Origin: Tyzzerella sp.
GTDB taxonomy: Bacteria; Bacillota; Clostridia; Lachnospirales; Lachnospiraceae
Length of the DNA stretch: 64,000 nucleotides
NCBI GenBank assembly: GCA_017465565.1
Contig: JAFTWA010000047.1
Location: 62,001 to 126,000 of the forward strand
Direction of reading: 5' to 3'
Shown: positions 1-9,184 of the stretch, one piece after another
How the letters are laid out: each line of letters begins with the position of its first letter
Numbering within the stretch: position 1 is the first letter of the stretch
Program-made: the position numbers and the translations under genes
The notes under the pieces: model-generated
Databases searched by the model: none
Told to the model about the DNA's origin: nothing
What the model saw: only the letters and a program-made list of their open reading frames with translations

Positions 1-3000
1 TTCATTACAACCTTGCTGCTCACTTCATCTGTCTTGGTGACAGAACCTACAAGTGTTCCGATATGGGTATTAGGCTCTTTTCCTTCGCCTACAGTTGCAA
101 AGGTACCGGCATTCAAACTGTCTGTCAGATTCAGGGTTCCCCCTGTTTCAACCATACCGCAAAGACCGCCAACATCTCCGTAACCAATCTGCACTGCAAC
201 ATGTCCTGTGTTCAGACAGTGCGTAATATCCACTTCAATGTTTTCTTTGTTTCCGTAAACACCGCCTAAGATACCACCGGTTCTACTAACTCCGGTAACC
301 TTTCCATCAAACCAGCTGTTAGAGATTACATTTTCTCCTTCGCCAGTAATCATACCGACAATACCACCAGTCATTCTTGCGCTGTTTACTACAATTGCGT
401 TGCTGTAAACGGTATCAATGATTCCGTTATTTCTACCAGCAATACTTCCGACTGCACCACGCTGATTTGCAGCCATGGTTCCTTCAATATAACTGTTGAC
501 AAGTTTTAAGTTCTTCACAGTACCGTTCTGGTAAACACGGTGGAACAATCCGACATAATTGTCTTCCGCTCCGCCTTTTACATAGATACCGCTAATGGTG
601 TGCCCTTGTCCATCAAAGGTTCCGTTAAATTTCATCGGTTCCCACACAAGAGCTGGAGCTTTTTCTGCCCAGTCTGCTGCGTTTCCTTCGTTTACAACAA
701 TATCTGCGCCCAATTTAATGGTCTTGTCCTTGAAGAGATTTGTTACATCCCAAAGGCGTGCCATTGCGTATAATTGCTGATAGGTCTTGATTGTCATAAC
801 ATCACTATTTGCATCGTACCAGCTGTAATCTACCATGCGTGCAATACCAGACACACTTGGTCTGCTTGTTGCAAAAACTACAGGCACTGGAACATCATCC
901 GTGCGAACCGCCCAGCTGTCCTTGAAATCAAGTGTTGTCCACTGATATCCACCGTAGCCTTTTACTTCATCAGCACTTACAAAGGCAACCGATGACTGCT
1001 CAATTCCCTCGTCTCCGAATTTCCAGCCTACTAATTTGTCGTAGAATTCTTTTGTACCAAATGAATTGCTGATAATTACTTTACTACCCACACTATCTGT
1101 TTGTGTAACTGAACCGAAAATAGTTCCAATATGGGTATTTGCTTTCGCGCCTTCTCCAACTGTTGAAAAGGTTCCCGCATTCAAACAGTCTTTGATGTAA
1201 AGTGTACACCATGTCTCTGCGATACCACACATACCGCCGACATCACCTTTTCCGATTTGAACGGCAATGTCACCTGTATTGAGACAGTGCTCAATGGTTC
1301 CTTCGATGTTTGCTTTATTTCCATACACACCGCCAAGGATACCACCCATTCTGCTTACACCAGTGATTTTTCCATCAAACCAGCAGTTTGAGATGGTATT
1401 CTGTCCTGTACCGTTAATCATACCAGCGATTCCACCAGTCATTCTTGCACTGTTTACGATAATTGCATCACTATACACACTGTCGATGGTTCCTCTGAGT
1501 CGTCCACAGACACTACCCACCGTTCCACGAACACTGCCATCCATCGTTCCTTCGAAATATCTGTTTACAATTTTGAAATTCTTTACAACAGAACCGTTAT
1601 AGATTTCTCCAAAGAGACCGATATAGCCATCATCTTCGTCACCTTTTACATAGATTCCACTGATGGTGTGTCCCTGTCCGTCAAAGTTTCCTTTGAAACG
1701 CTTGCTAAGACTGGTTCCATGCCAAGCGATTGGTGTCCATTTGTACTTTGGAGCTTCTTCCTGCCAGTCTTCTGCGTTGCCTTCATTGATTGTGATGTCA
1801 GCTCCCAACTTAATCGTCTGTCCACTGAAATCATAGCTTCTTGAAAGGTATGCAAACCCATAAAATTGTTTTGCGTTTTTAATCTCGAATGTCAAACCGG
1901 TAGGATTATACCAGCTGATATCTACCAATCTGTCTAAGCCTGCCACACTCTCTGATTTTTCAGCAAAATAAGTAAGGATTGGCATTTCGTCTGTTTGCGC
2001 TGACCAATAATTTTCAAAATCCAAAGTTGTCCACTGATAGCCGCCAACTCCGGTTAATTCTGTTGCACTAATAGCAATTGCGCTTCCTTCCTGATATCCG
2101 CTAGTGGTTCCGATGGTTCTGTTTGCAATTTCATCAACTGTATATGTATCTTTAATAATTGCGGATGAACCACCTGTAATCACACCAATGGCCGAACCAA
2201 CTTTGTCATAATAATTGGTATCGTACTTTAAAGTACCAGTGTACATGGTATCGATAAGATTCAAAAACGAATTGCTTCCCAGATTACCTACAATACCGCC
2301 GACCTGTTTTCCCATACATTCGATATCTGCTGTACTGAGACAGTGCTGGATTGCATTAATCGCATCTTCTACCGTGTAGGCTCCAACAAGACCACCTACC
2401 TCTGAGGCATCGGCGCCTTTCATGGTGATGGCTCCATCGAACCAGCAGTTGGTGATTTGGTTTTCACCCTTCTCGATCACACGGCCAATCAGACCACCCA
2501 CATACTTTCCTGCACTGACGATCACTGCATCACTGTAGATGTTTTCTAACTTTCCGCCACCGATTCCGATGATACTTCCTGTTCCCTTTTCATTGTTGTT
2601 TTTGAAACAGCTGTTTACCAGCTTCAAGTCCTTAATCACACAAGTCTTCTGTGTGTCGGTAAACAAACCAAGACTAGTTATAATACTGTCTCCGTAAATA
2701 CCGCTGATTGTATGCCCCTGTCCATCAAACTTTCCTGCAAATCCGGTAATCGGAATCCACAGCTTTTCTGGAACTGTTTTCACCCAATCTTCAGCATTTC
2801 CTTCGTTTACCACGATGTCAGCATCAAGCTTAATGGTCTGGCCTTTGAAATCATGGCTTTCGGAAAGCTGTGCTAATCCATAAAGCTGCTGTGCCGTGGT
2901 AATCGTAAATTCTTTGCCATTCTCATCATACCAGCTGACATCTGCTGTGACTGCTGTTGCACGCTGATATCTCTTTAATACGGTGACGCCTGTAATTACA

Positions 3001-3059
3001 AGCAAAGACACCAGCAAAACGCCAAGCAAAGTCACAATGATTTTGTTACTCTTTTTCAT
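1..3059 (-). CDS. Giant GLUG-repeat surface protein (partial, C-terminus beyond window)
   Basis: The reading frame opens at an ATG behind a GAGGAAAG ribosome site and stays open to the left edge, so at least 1019 residues are present and the C-terminus is missing. Residues 1-30 are a basic N-terminus plus one hydrophobic segment without lipobox, read as a signal anchor. Three large repeats follow, starting near residues 42, 383 and 742. Each begins with an S-W-Y motif, then a TIKLxADI strand, an FDGQGHTISGIY motif, and several GG-(L/I)-(V/C/L)-G motifs of the GLUG family (PF07581). Such repeats are predicted to form a right-handed beta-solenoid on the cell surface. The gene lies 18 bp downstream of the phosphodiesterase gene and is probably co-transcribed. 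It is a clear paralogue of the 2639-residue protein at 23012-30931, with matching unit order. Function is unknown; adhesion or glycan binding is inference. Confidence 0.85.
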   Translation of the reverse strand, partial: MKKSNKIIVTLLGVLLVSLLVITGVTVLKRYQRATAVTADVSWYDENGKEFTITTAQQLYGLAQLSESHDFKGQTIKLDADIVVNEGNAEDWVKTVPEKLWIPITGFAGKFDGQGHTISGIYGDSIITSLGLFTDTQKTCVIKDLKLVNSCFKNNNEKGTGSIIGIGGGKLENIYSDAVIVSAGKYVGGLIGRVIEKGENQITNCWFDGAITMKGADASEVGGLVGAYTVEDAINAIQHCLSTADIECMGKQVGGIVGNLGSNSFLNLIDTMYTGTLKYDTNYYDKVGSAIGVITGGSSAIIKDTYTVDEIANRTIGTTSGYQEGSAIAISATELTGVGGYQWTTLDFENYWSAQTDEMPILTYFAEKSESVAGLDRLVDISWYNPTGLTFEIKNAKQFYGFAYLSRSYDFSGQTIKLGADITINEGNAEDWQEEAPKYKWTPIAWHGTSLSKRFKGNFDGQGHTISGIYVKGDEDDGYIGLFGEIYNGSVVKNFKIVNRYFEGTMDGSVRGTVGSVCGRLRGTIDSVYSDAIIVNSARMTGGIAGMINGTGQNTISNCWFDGKITGVSRMGGILGGVYGNKANIEGTIEHCLNTGDIAVQIGKGDVGGMCGIAETWCTLYIKDCLNAGTFSTVGEGAKANTHIGTIFGSVTQTDSVGSKVIISNSFGTKEFYDKLVGWKFGDEGIEQSSVAFVSADEVKGYGGYQWTTLDFKDSWAVRTDDVPVPVVFATSRPSVSGIARMVDYSWYDANSDVMTIKTYQQLYAMARLWDVTNLFKDKTIKLGADIVVNEGNAADWAEKAPALVWEPMKFNGTFDGQGHTISGIYVKGGAEDNYVGLFHRVYQNGTVKNLKLVNSYIEGTMAANQRGAVGSIAGRNNGIIDTVYSNAIVVNSARMTGGIVGMITGEGENVISNSWFDGKVTGVSRTGGILGGVYGNKENIEVDITHCLNTGHVAVQIGYGDVGGLCGMVETGGTLNLTDSLNAGTFATVGEGKEPNTHIGTLVGSVTKTDEVSSKVVM

Positions 3060-3077
3060 CCTCTTTCCTCCTTGTTT

Positions 3078-3806
3078 TTATTCTATAATATTGGTTGTTA
3101 TATAATCGACGCCAATTTCTTCCAGTTTCTCGGCTATCTCAACCTTATTGACGGTCCAAACATTAATCTTGATTCCATTACGATGAAATTCTTCTGCAAT
3201 TTCTTCTGTTATGCAGGTATGCTTCGCGTCAATATCAAACCGATACTTCTTCAAGGTTTCAAGTAAGTCTGTCATATTCTCGATTTTTTCTACGAGATAC
3301 TGTGCCTGTTGCTGCGGATATGCTTCTCGCAGAGCAACCAGATTACTGAGAGCAAATGAAATAAAAATCGTAGATTCCAGATAATCCAGTTCTTCAATCG
3401 TCTTCGCGATTTGCAGGATTGTCTCTGCTTTCATCTTGTTCTTCAATTCAAGAACAGCGATTTTCTCATATCGTTTACAGATGGAAATATATTCTTCCAG
3501 AGTCGGCAATACCAAATCTGCACGCTTTTCCTCGCTCTTTCTGTCAAAAAGTGTGATACTGCGGAGAGTGTCAAACTCAGTCTGCTCTACTATGTAGTCG
3601 TCCCCTGATACTCTTTGGGTGTTATCATCATGAATAATGATAAATTTCCCATCTGCCGTCTCATGAATGTCCGTCTCTATCCCGAAATAGCTACGGTTAC
3701 CGGCAGCCACAAAAGCCGCTGCTGTATTCTCACGTTCCAAGCCGCAGACACCTCTGTGAGCAATCATCTGCGCCGAGCCTTTGTGGTTCATTTTCAATGT
3801 ATTCAT
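3078..3806 (-). CDS. Glycerophosphodiester phosphodiesterase family protein
   Basis: 242 residues, normal for a short bacterial GDPD (UgpQ type). The N-terminal H-R-G motif (MIAHRG), the following E-N-T, the E-T-D-I-H metal-binding motif and the I-H-D-D segment match the GDPD TIM barrel, and the C-terminal half ends with the usual NVWTVN motif. The family hydrolyses glycerophosphodiesters to glycerol-3-phosphate and an alcohol using a divalent metal. No signal peptide is seen, so it should be cytosolic. An upstream in-frame ATG would add seven residues, but an AAGGAGGG site sits correctly before the ATG chosen here. It is first in an operon with the GLUG protein and diverges from an AraC gene. 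In the related cluster further right, the same first position is held by an MBL-fold hydrolase, which suggests that a phosphoester-type hydrolase belongs with this surface protein. Confidence 0.88.
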   Translation of the reverse strand: MNTLKMNHKGSAQMIAHRGVCGLERENTAAAFVAAGNRSYFGIETDIHETADGKFIIIHDDNTQRVSGDDYIVEQTEFDTLRSITLFDRKSEEKRADLVLPTLEEYISICKRYEKIAVLELKNKMKAETILQIAKTIEELDYLESTIFISFALSNLVALREAYPQQQAQYLVEKIENMTDLLETLKKYRFDIDAKHTCITEEIAEEFHRNGIKINVWTVNKVEIAEKLEEIGVDYITTNIIE

Positions 3807-3861
3807 AATTGTTTTCCCTCCTTCCATTTATTCAAATTTGACAATTTTGTATAATTATATA

Positions 3862-3890
3862 TTGATTGTAGGTAATTTTTATGGTAATAT
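3862..3890 (+). promoter_or_regulatory. Probable promoter of AraC gene 1
   Basis: TTGATT (3862-3867) and TAATAT (3885-3890) are spaced by 17 bp, with a TG just upstream of the -10 as in extended -10 promoters. The paralogous AraC gene at 32548 has the same TTGATT-17-TAxxxT arrangement. An ATG at 3881 falls inside this promoter, which supports translation starting at 3947. Confidence 0.5.
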
Positions 3891-3946
3891 CCATCTACAA
3901 AAGCAAGGAAAAATTCCCAAAAACGAAACTCGCGGAAGGAGAAGCC

Positions 3947-4795
3947 ATGACATTAAGAGACTGTAATCCATTTATTCGAAGTATCAAAGCCTATACTATT
4001 ACGGAGTCTACGGAGAAGACATATGCCCTGAATCACCGTCTGATTTATTTTACCAGTGGCAGTGGTTCTATCTATATTCATCCGAATACATACCCTATAT
4101 ACAAAGATACGGCTATACTGTATCCGTCGGGACTTGTGTATGAAGTGATTGTCGATACACCAATCTCTTTCCTGACCCTTAATTTTGATTATACTCAGAA
4201 TTTTACTCATCTCAATGTACCTCTTGAATTGCAGAGAGTTGGAACAGGGTTTGCCACTCCTCTGGAGGAAATTGCATTTACAGATTTTCCTGCCCTGAAT
4301 CAGGAAATCTATATTCCAGACGCAACATCCATTCTGAATGACATGTATACCCTTTTGGATGAGATGCAAAAGAAAAAAATAGACCGGAGACCATTCTGTT
4401 CCGGATTAATTAAGATGGTTATTTGTAAGGTACTGCGTGCCAGTGCAAACCTTTCTAAGGATATAAACCCTAAGGTGGAAAACATCTTTTCTTTTATTCA
4501 TGAAAATTACGCTTCTAACATTGACAACATGCAGATTGCCGCTCACATAGGCTATCACCCATATTATGTTAACAAGTTATTTTCCACTCATACAGGAATG
4601 ACGATACACCAGTATGTCAATCATTATCGTCTGATGCAGGCAGCTCATTATTTAAGCACAAGCACAATACCAATTAATGAAATTGGGGAAATGGTAGGGT
4701 TTTTAACTCCTGGACATTTTACAGGGAATTTTAAAAAGAAATTTGGACTTAGCCCGAAGCATTATCGAGACATGCATAACGCAAAAAAACAATAA
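3947..4795 (+). CDS. AraC-family transcriptional regulator (paralogue 1)
   Basis: 282 residues. The N-terminal part, about residues 10-150, resembles the cupin-like sensor domain of AraC regulators. The C-terminal 100 residues hold the two helix-turn-helix motifs, with the family signature around YVNKLFSTHTGMTIHQYVN and ending in FKKKFGLSPKHYRDM. A GGAAGGAG site precedes the chosen ATG; the in-frame upstream ATG lies within the promoter and lacks such a site. The protein is strongly similar along its length to the regulator at 32548-33393 (both start with a CNPF-R motif and share LNFDYTQNF/INFDYTQNF). It is divergent from the GDPD-GLUG operon and is the obvious candidate activator of it, probably responding to a sugar. 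Confidence 0.92.
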   Translation: MTLRDCNPFIRSIKAYTITESTEKTYALNHRLIYFTSGSGSIYIHPNTYPIYKDTAILYPSGLVYEVIVDTPISFLTLNFDYTQNFTHLNVPLELQRVGTGFATPLEEIAFTDFPALNQEIYIPDATSILNDMYTLLDEMQKKKIDRRPFCSGLIKMVICKVLRASANLSKDINPKVENIFSFIHENYASNIDNMQIAAHIGYHPYYVNKLFSTHTGMTIHQYVNHYRLMQAAHYLSTSTIPINEIGEMVGFLTPGHFTGNFKKKFGLSPKHYRDMHNAKKQ

Positions 4796-4800
4796 AAAAT

Positions 4801-4830
4801 GGGGCTGTCGCGACAGCCCCTTTCTCTTTT
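4801..4830. terminator. Bidirectional intrinsic terminator
   Basis: A perfect GC-rich inverted repeat (GGGGCTGTCG/CGACAGCCCC, 4801-4820) is followed on the + strand by TTTCTCTTTT and on the - strand by a T-rich run. It lies between the convergent AraC gene and the nuclease-like gene and can serve both. Confidence 0.85.
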
Positions 4831-5614
4831 ATATAGTAATGCTTTCCTTTATCTTTAAGATCTCCTCCGCTTCAAGTCCTGCTGATACAGCAATTTCCTC
4901 AATAGATAATTTGCCAAGTTTTAAAAGATTCTGCACAATCTCCACCTTCTCTTCCTTCACCAATTCTTCCATTGCTCTACACATAGCCTGCACTCCTTTC
5001 TCGTCCTCTTTAAAATAGCGAACTCTTTCTGCCAGAATCTGGTAATTCATGTCTTTTGCGTCTGTACACGAAAAATCCCACATTAACTTTCCTAATTCGG
5101 TATTATCTCTAATACTAGCATTTACGTATATAATATGCGCCTCGTCAGAAAAAACTTTTCCTGTTTCACGAACAACTCTGTCAATATGATAAACCGGTAA
5201 TCCCTCCCCCAGGACATCATTTTCTGTTATAAAAATGACATAGGTTTCTGGAAGCTGTTCTGGGTCAAACCCTTTCGGAATTTCCTTACCATCAATCAAT
5301 GCACTATTCAAACGGGCACGCTTCGCCCCCGCGCCATGGTCACTTCGTTGAATTTCAAAATTATATTTTTTCTCATTACTGTCTTCTGCGTAAACATCCA
5401 ATCTGAGTGAACGACCATGAAGATTCTTTACAGTATACTGGATTTTCACATCCGTAACACGCAAATCTTTGTTGTTCATAATAATTTGTATGACAAGCTC
5501 TATTCCTTCAATATTATCCTGAAAACAAGCTGTCATAAAGTCATCATCTAGAAGCCGAAAATTTTTTATTCGTTCTAGATTTTCTTGCTGTTTTTCTTCT
5601 TTTGTCTTTGCCAT
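4829..5614 (-). CDS. Rpn/PD-(D/E)XK nuclease family protein (copy 1)
   Basis: 261 residues. The N-terminal half matches the PD-(D/E)XK nuclease family transposase/Rpn group: an F-x-x-L-D-D-D-F-M opening, then an L-D-V-Y aspartate and a downstream F-E-I-Q (E-x-Q) motif, which together form the nuclease core. The C-terminal 60 residues contain an acidic helix and a short helix-turn-helix-like tail (SIEEIAVSAGLEAEEI). Family members are reported to promote recombination in Enterobacteria; no function is shown here. The start was placed at an ATG preceded by AGAGG; an upstream in-frame start would add 31 residues without a good ribosome site. It lies between loci A and B, and two similar genes lie at other locus borders (33490 and 56465). 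Confidence 0.8.
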   Translation of the reverse strand: MAKTKEEKQQENLERIKNFRLLDDDFMTACFQDNIEGIELVIQIIMNNKDLRVTDVKIQYTVKNLHGRSLRLDVYAEDSNEKKYNFEIQRSDHGAGAKRARLNSALIDGKEIPKGFDPEQLPETYVIFITENDVLGEGLPVYHIDRVVRETGKVFSDEAHIIYVNASIRDNTELGKLMWDFSCTDAKDMNYQILAERVRYFKEDEKGVQAMCRAMEELVKEEKVEIVQNLLKLGKLSIEEIAVSAGLEAEEILKIKESITI

Positions 5615-5769
5615 AATTGCCTCTCTTTCTCTATTTTCCACAGAAAAAAGAAAGACTCTTTTGTACATCAAACTATCACATATCCCATATATAATTATAA
5701 TAAACACTCAAAATTGAATAGTCAACAATAGATTATTTAAAACATCTGAATAAAAAATTGGGAGAACCT

Positions 5770-6933
5770 CTAAAAAAATTTCCTATAAAATAGCTTTATA
5801 TCTAATTCATGATTCGTACAGTTCTCTTTCACGCAGAGTGCAGCTGCTTTTCCAGCTGCTTCCCCGGATAATGCTGCCACAGGAATGACACGGGTAAGCT
5901 CCCATCCGTCATCCTTCGCACTGATAATGCGTCCAGCCGCAAAAAGATTACCGACTTTGCGATTATATAGTGTCGTGTATGGTAGTTCAAAATGTCTGCC
6001 TCGCTTTCGGAAATCTCCAAAAGAGCCAACTGAATTCTCAATATGTACGCCATCTTCGTTGCCATCGAATTCCGTTTCCCCTATGATTCTTCGGATTTTA
6101 CGGAACTGTGGCATACTTGGAAGTGTCAGAATGTCTCTGCTTTCTTTGTCTTCTGTTTTGAGGCGTTCTAAAACCTTCTTTCCACCCCAGAGCATATATT
6201 CTGTCACATCATCTGCCGTCCTTACTCTGATGGTTGGTACGCCCTCTGGATGTCCATTTCCCGCCAAATCACTGCCAGTGCTTTTCCACTTTCTTCCTTT
6301 GCAGAAATTGCTTGTTTCGGCTAGTTTCTTTGCACCCTCGTAATTCAGTTCATGAGTCACATAGGTCAGATAGTTTTCTCCTAATTCTGTAGGAATTCCG
6401 GCACGTTCACAGATACAGGCATCGCCAGTGGCATCCACCACCATTTTAGCTGGAAAGTATTCTCTTCCGCCTACGGTTTCCACTAGGATACCTTTGCATA
6501 GACCGTCTTCCATATCTGGGTATGTAGCCAATGTATCCAGTCGGAGTGATACTCCGTTTTCCTCTAAATATTCAATTAAAGCAAGGGCAAATATATTCGG
6601 CGAAAAATGTGTGGCATAGCGGTCATGGTGCGATGGATTCTTTCCAGTTCCACCCCATTTCTCTGGAAGATTTTCAAAACCATATTTTACAGATAACTTA
6701 ATCAATTCTTCTGCAATGCCATGAATCATCTGCTTGCCTTCGCCATCGCAAAGAGGTTCATACCAGCTGATAAGACCAGCCGTTGCAAGGCCACCTAGAA
6801 TCACAGTCTTCTCCATAAGCAGAGTCTTCGCTCCGTTTCTGGATGCAGCCACAGCAGCTGCTACACCTGCAACACCACCGCCAACAACAATGACGTCATA
6901 TTCTGGCATTGTTTTTACTTCTATTTTATACAT
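5770..6933 (-). CDS. FAD-dependent oxidoreductase (last gene of locus B)
   Basis: 387 residues. The N-terminus carries the Rossmann dinucleotide motif G-x-G-x-x-G (GGGVAG, residues 18-23) followed by an acidic residue in LLMEK. A second FAD-binding region near the C-terminus reads NLFAAGRIISA. This layout fits the FAD_oxidored family (PF12831), in which related proteins oxidise hydroxy acids or sugars; the substrate here is not predictable. No signal peptide is present, so it is cytosolic. The ATG follows a GGAGG box at good spacing. It is 37 bp downstream of the glycyl radical enzyme and is the last gene of the 26.5-kb same-strand cluster. The residues joining the two FAD motifs are short compared with larger family members, but there is no sign of a break. 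Confidence 0.8.
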   Translation of the reverse strand: MYKIEVKTMPEYDVIVVGGGVAGVAAAVAASRNGAKTLLMEKTVILGGLATAGLISWYEPLCDGEGKQMIHGIAEELIKLSVKYGFENLPEKWGGTGKNPSHHDRYATHFSPNIFALALIEYLEENGVSLRLDTLATYPDMEDGLCKGILVETVGGREYFPAKMVVDATGDACICERAGIPTELGENYLTYVTHELNYEGAKKLAETSNFCKGRKWKSTGSDLAGNGHPEGVPTIRVRTADDVTEYMLWGGKKVLERLKTEDKESRDILTLPSMPQFRKIRRIIGETEFDGNEDGVHIENSVGSFGDFRKRGRHFELPYTTLYNRKVGNLFAAGRIISAKDDGWELTRVIPVAALSGEAAGKAAALCVKENCTNHELDIKLFYRKFF

Positions 6934-6970
6934 TTGTCAATCCTCCTACCAAACTATCGTTTAATATATT

Positions 6971-9184
6971 TTAAATGCCCTGTAAAAATCTGTCCACTAC
7001 CAATTGTCTAAATTGTGGAGAGAGGCTTGCAAAGTATGCTGTAAATCCTGTGACTCTGACAACGAGGTCTGGATGTAAGTCTGGATTTTCATTTGCTTCT
7101 AACAGTTTCTCACTGTCTAAGATATTAATGTTAATCAGAGTTCCGCCTTGATTGAAATGGGATTCGATGAGACGCAAAACGGTATCTACCCCTTTTTCGT
7201 CGGCTGCCAGTTTTGGGTCAAATTCAATCTGCAGTGGTGCTGTATTACCATAGCCACACTGTACAGATGCAATTCCATTTGCCTGGGCCGTAGGTGCCCC
7301 GTCAGTTCTAAAGTGCGGATTTGGATTGGCACCATGTGAGATTGGCGCTCCGCTTCTTCTGCCGTTTGGTGTTGCTCCAACCTTGCTTCCATACTCAATA
7401 GTTCTTGACCACGAAAACCATCCTGGAATAAATTGCCTTCCTTCTGGCATTGACTGCGCTTTTACAATGCGAACCCAGCTTTCTGTAAGGCGCTTTGCCC
7501 ATTCGTCCGAAATTGTTCCTCCCTGACAGTACTTTGGTGCAGAGTTTAAGATTAATCTAGTTCTTTCATCCGCAAAGTCACTATCTAAGGCTTCGTACAT
7601 TTCATCCCAAGTCAGAAGTTTTTCTTCCTCCACTCTCGTCTGCAGCGCCCCAAAGGAATCGGCTACCACAGCAAGACCTGCTCCGTCAATACCAACAGTG
7701 TATAGCTCTGCACATTGCGAAATGTCTTCACCACGTTCCAGTGTATTTTTCATCATCAGATTCATTACCAGCTCTGGAGTTACTTCCCAAGCATGGTCAA
7801 TATGTAAATTCACACCTTCTGCTGTCACTTCTACTGCCTTTTTCAAATGTTCTTCGTAGATTTCAAACAGTCTCTCTGTGCTTCGAATCTCTTCCTTACG
7901 TAAATCTTTTAACGCTTCATCCAACACCTTTGCAACGTTGACTTTTACTGTGTCGTTCATTGGGAATTCTTTTCCCGGAACACACATCCAGTTACAGCCA
8001 ACTGCAATACGTTCTCTTGCCGTTTTCTTGTCAATGCCATTTCGCATATAGCCCTCTGCCAATGCCTTATCGTTGCAGAATCTTGGCCAGCCGTTTTTAT
8101 TCTTTAACAGGTAATAAACAGCCTTTTTCATAAATTCTTTATCGCAATTTTCATGTACACGAACGGTAAGATTTGTAGCAATATTAATGGAATCTGCAGC
8201 CTCCAAGATGAGATAGGACAAGTGATTGGTCATATCCTTGTCATTTTCATCCACGCCTGAAATCTGATAATAATGTGGATCAATAAGAAGCAGATTTGCA
8301 ATGAGGAACTTCGCTTTCTCATCATCTAAAATGCCTGCTTTCACGTCTCTTTCATAGTATGGATATAAAAGTCCATCTAATTGGAATCCCGCTCCATCTC
8401 TTGTGTAAATACGGGAAGCACAATTAAAAAAGGCTGTCCACTGGCAGGCTTCCTGGAAAGTAGAAGGCGCATTGTATCTGATATTTTCACAGGTTTGCTT
8501 CATTTCTATCAAATTATTTCGAACAGCTCTATTCTCTTCTTTTGCAATCATAGTTTCCAACTTATCAATGTGTCTCTGCACAAAACTTATAATTGCCTCT
8601 ACAGTGCGCTCTTCTGCATCATAGAATTCTCTTTTATCAAGATTAATCGCACGGTATTTATCAATCTTTTTAAGAAGACCACCGAATCCCAATTCAAAAC
8701 CAATTCGATAATCACATGCAAAATGGGCATCCCCGTCAATACCTGTTGTAATATTGTATTTTTCCTGCAGTGGTTTTAAATGGTCATATGGAAAACGCTG
8801 CTCATCCCAGCGCTTGCTCCACTGATTTGTGGCACTCTTCATGAATTCCTGTGTCTTTGGATTCTTCTTTAACCAGTCTGGCATATAGTGAAGGTCGCCC
8901 CGGTAGTTTACAAGCATATCGCGCCATCTTCCACATAACATTTCATTTGGGTCAATATAAGGTTCATGCGCATCCAAAACACGACAGAAATTTTCACACA
9001 TACCGTCATATCCATAGAAGCTTCCATTAGTGCTGTTATACCATGGTTCTACAAAATATCCTTCTGATATTGGAACTGTACCAAAGTCATCCAAATCTGT
9101 ATAACCATTCTGTTTTCTTTTTGCCAAAGTATGCGCAATCTTCGTATCACGCATTGCCTTTAATCTACTCGCGTATGAATACAT
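6971..9184 (-). CDS. Glycyl radical enzyme, atypical active-site loop
   Basis: 737 residues, close to the 750-850 of pyruvate formate-lyase-like enzymes. The glycyl radical loop near the C-terminus reads RVTGFTAYF, with the radical glycine at residue 713. The central cysteine loop reads VGCNWMCVPG with the likely thiyl cysteine at residue 397. Known dehydratases, decarboxylases and sulfite lyases of the family usually have G-C-x-E at this place, and pyruvate formate-lyase has C-C; here the +2 residue is tryptophan and a second cysteine sits at 401. The reaction is therefore not assignable, but activation to a glycyl radical is well supported by the adjacent activase gene, whose 3' end overlaps the start of this gene by 20 nt. 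The enzyme would be cytosolic and oxygen-sensitive. No microcompartment shell genes or encapsulation peptide were seen. Confidence 0.9.
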   Translation of the reverse strand: MYSYASRLKAMRDTKIAHTLAKRKQNGYTDLDDFGTVPISEGYFVEPWYNSTNGSFYGYDGMCENFCRVLDAHEPYIDPNEMLCGRWRDMLVNYRGDLHYMPDWLKKNPKTQEFMKSATNQWSKRWDEQRFPYDHLKPLQEKYNITTGIDGDAHFACDYRIGFELGFGGLLKKIDKYRAINLDKREFYDAEERTVEAIISFVQRHIDKLETMIAKEENRAVRNNLIEMKQTCENIRYNAPSTFQEACQWTAFFNCASRIYTRDGAGFQLDGLLYPYYERDVKAGILDDEKAKFLIANLLLIDPHYYQISGVDENDKDMTNHLSYLILEAADSINIATNLTVRVHENCDKEFMKKAVYYLLKNKNGWPRFCNDKALAEGYMRNGIDKKTARERIAVGCNWMCVPGKEFPMNDTVKVNVAKVLDEALKDLRKEEIRSTERLFEIYEEHLKKAVEVTAEGVNLHIDHAWEVTPELVMNLMMKNTLERGEDISQCAELYTVGIDGAGLAVVADSFGALQTRVEEEKLLTWDEMYEALDSDFADERTRLILNSAPKYCQGGTISDEWAKRLTESWVRIVKAQSMPEGRQFIPGWFSWSRTIEYGSKVGATPNGRRSGAPISHGANPNPHFRTDGAPTAQANGIASVQCGYGNTAPLQIEFDPKLAADEKGVDTVLRLIESHFNQGGTLININILDSEKLLEANENPDLHPDLVVRVTGFTAYFASLSPQFRQLVVDRFLQGI

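Noticed and set aside
1267-1602. Open frame on the + strand inside the left GLUG gene
   Set aside because: It is antisense to the repeated coding sequence, has no ribosome site, and similar shadows occur in each repeat unit.
5615-5769. Terminator between the FAD oxidoreductase and the nuclease-like gene
   Set aside because: No stable hairpin with a T run was seen, so the end of the large operon is left open.
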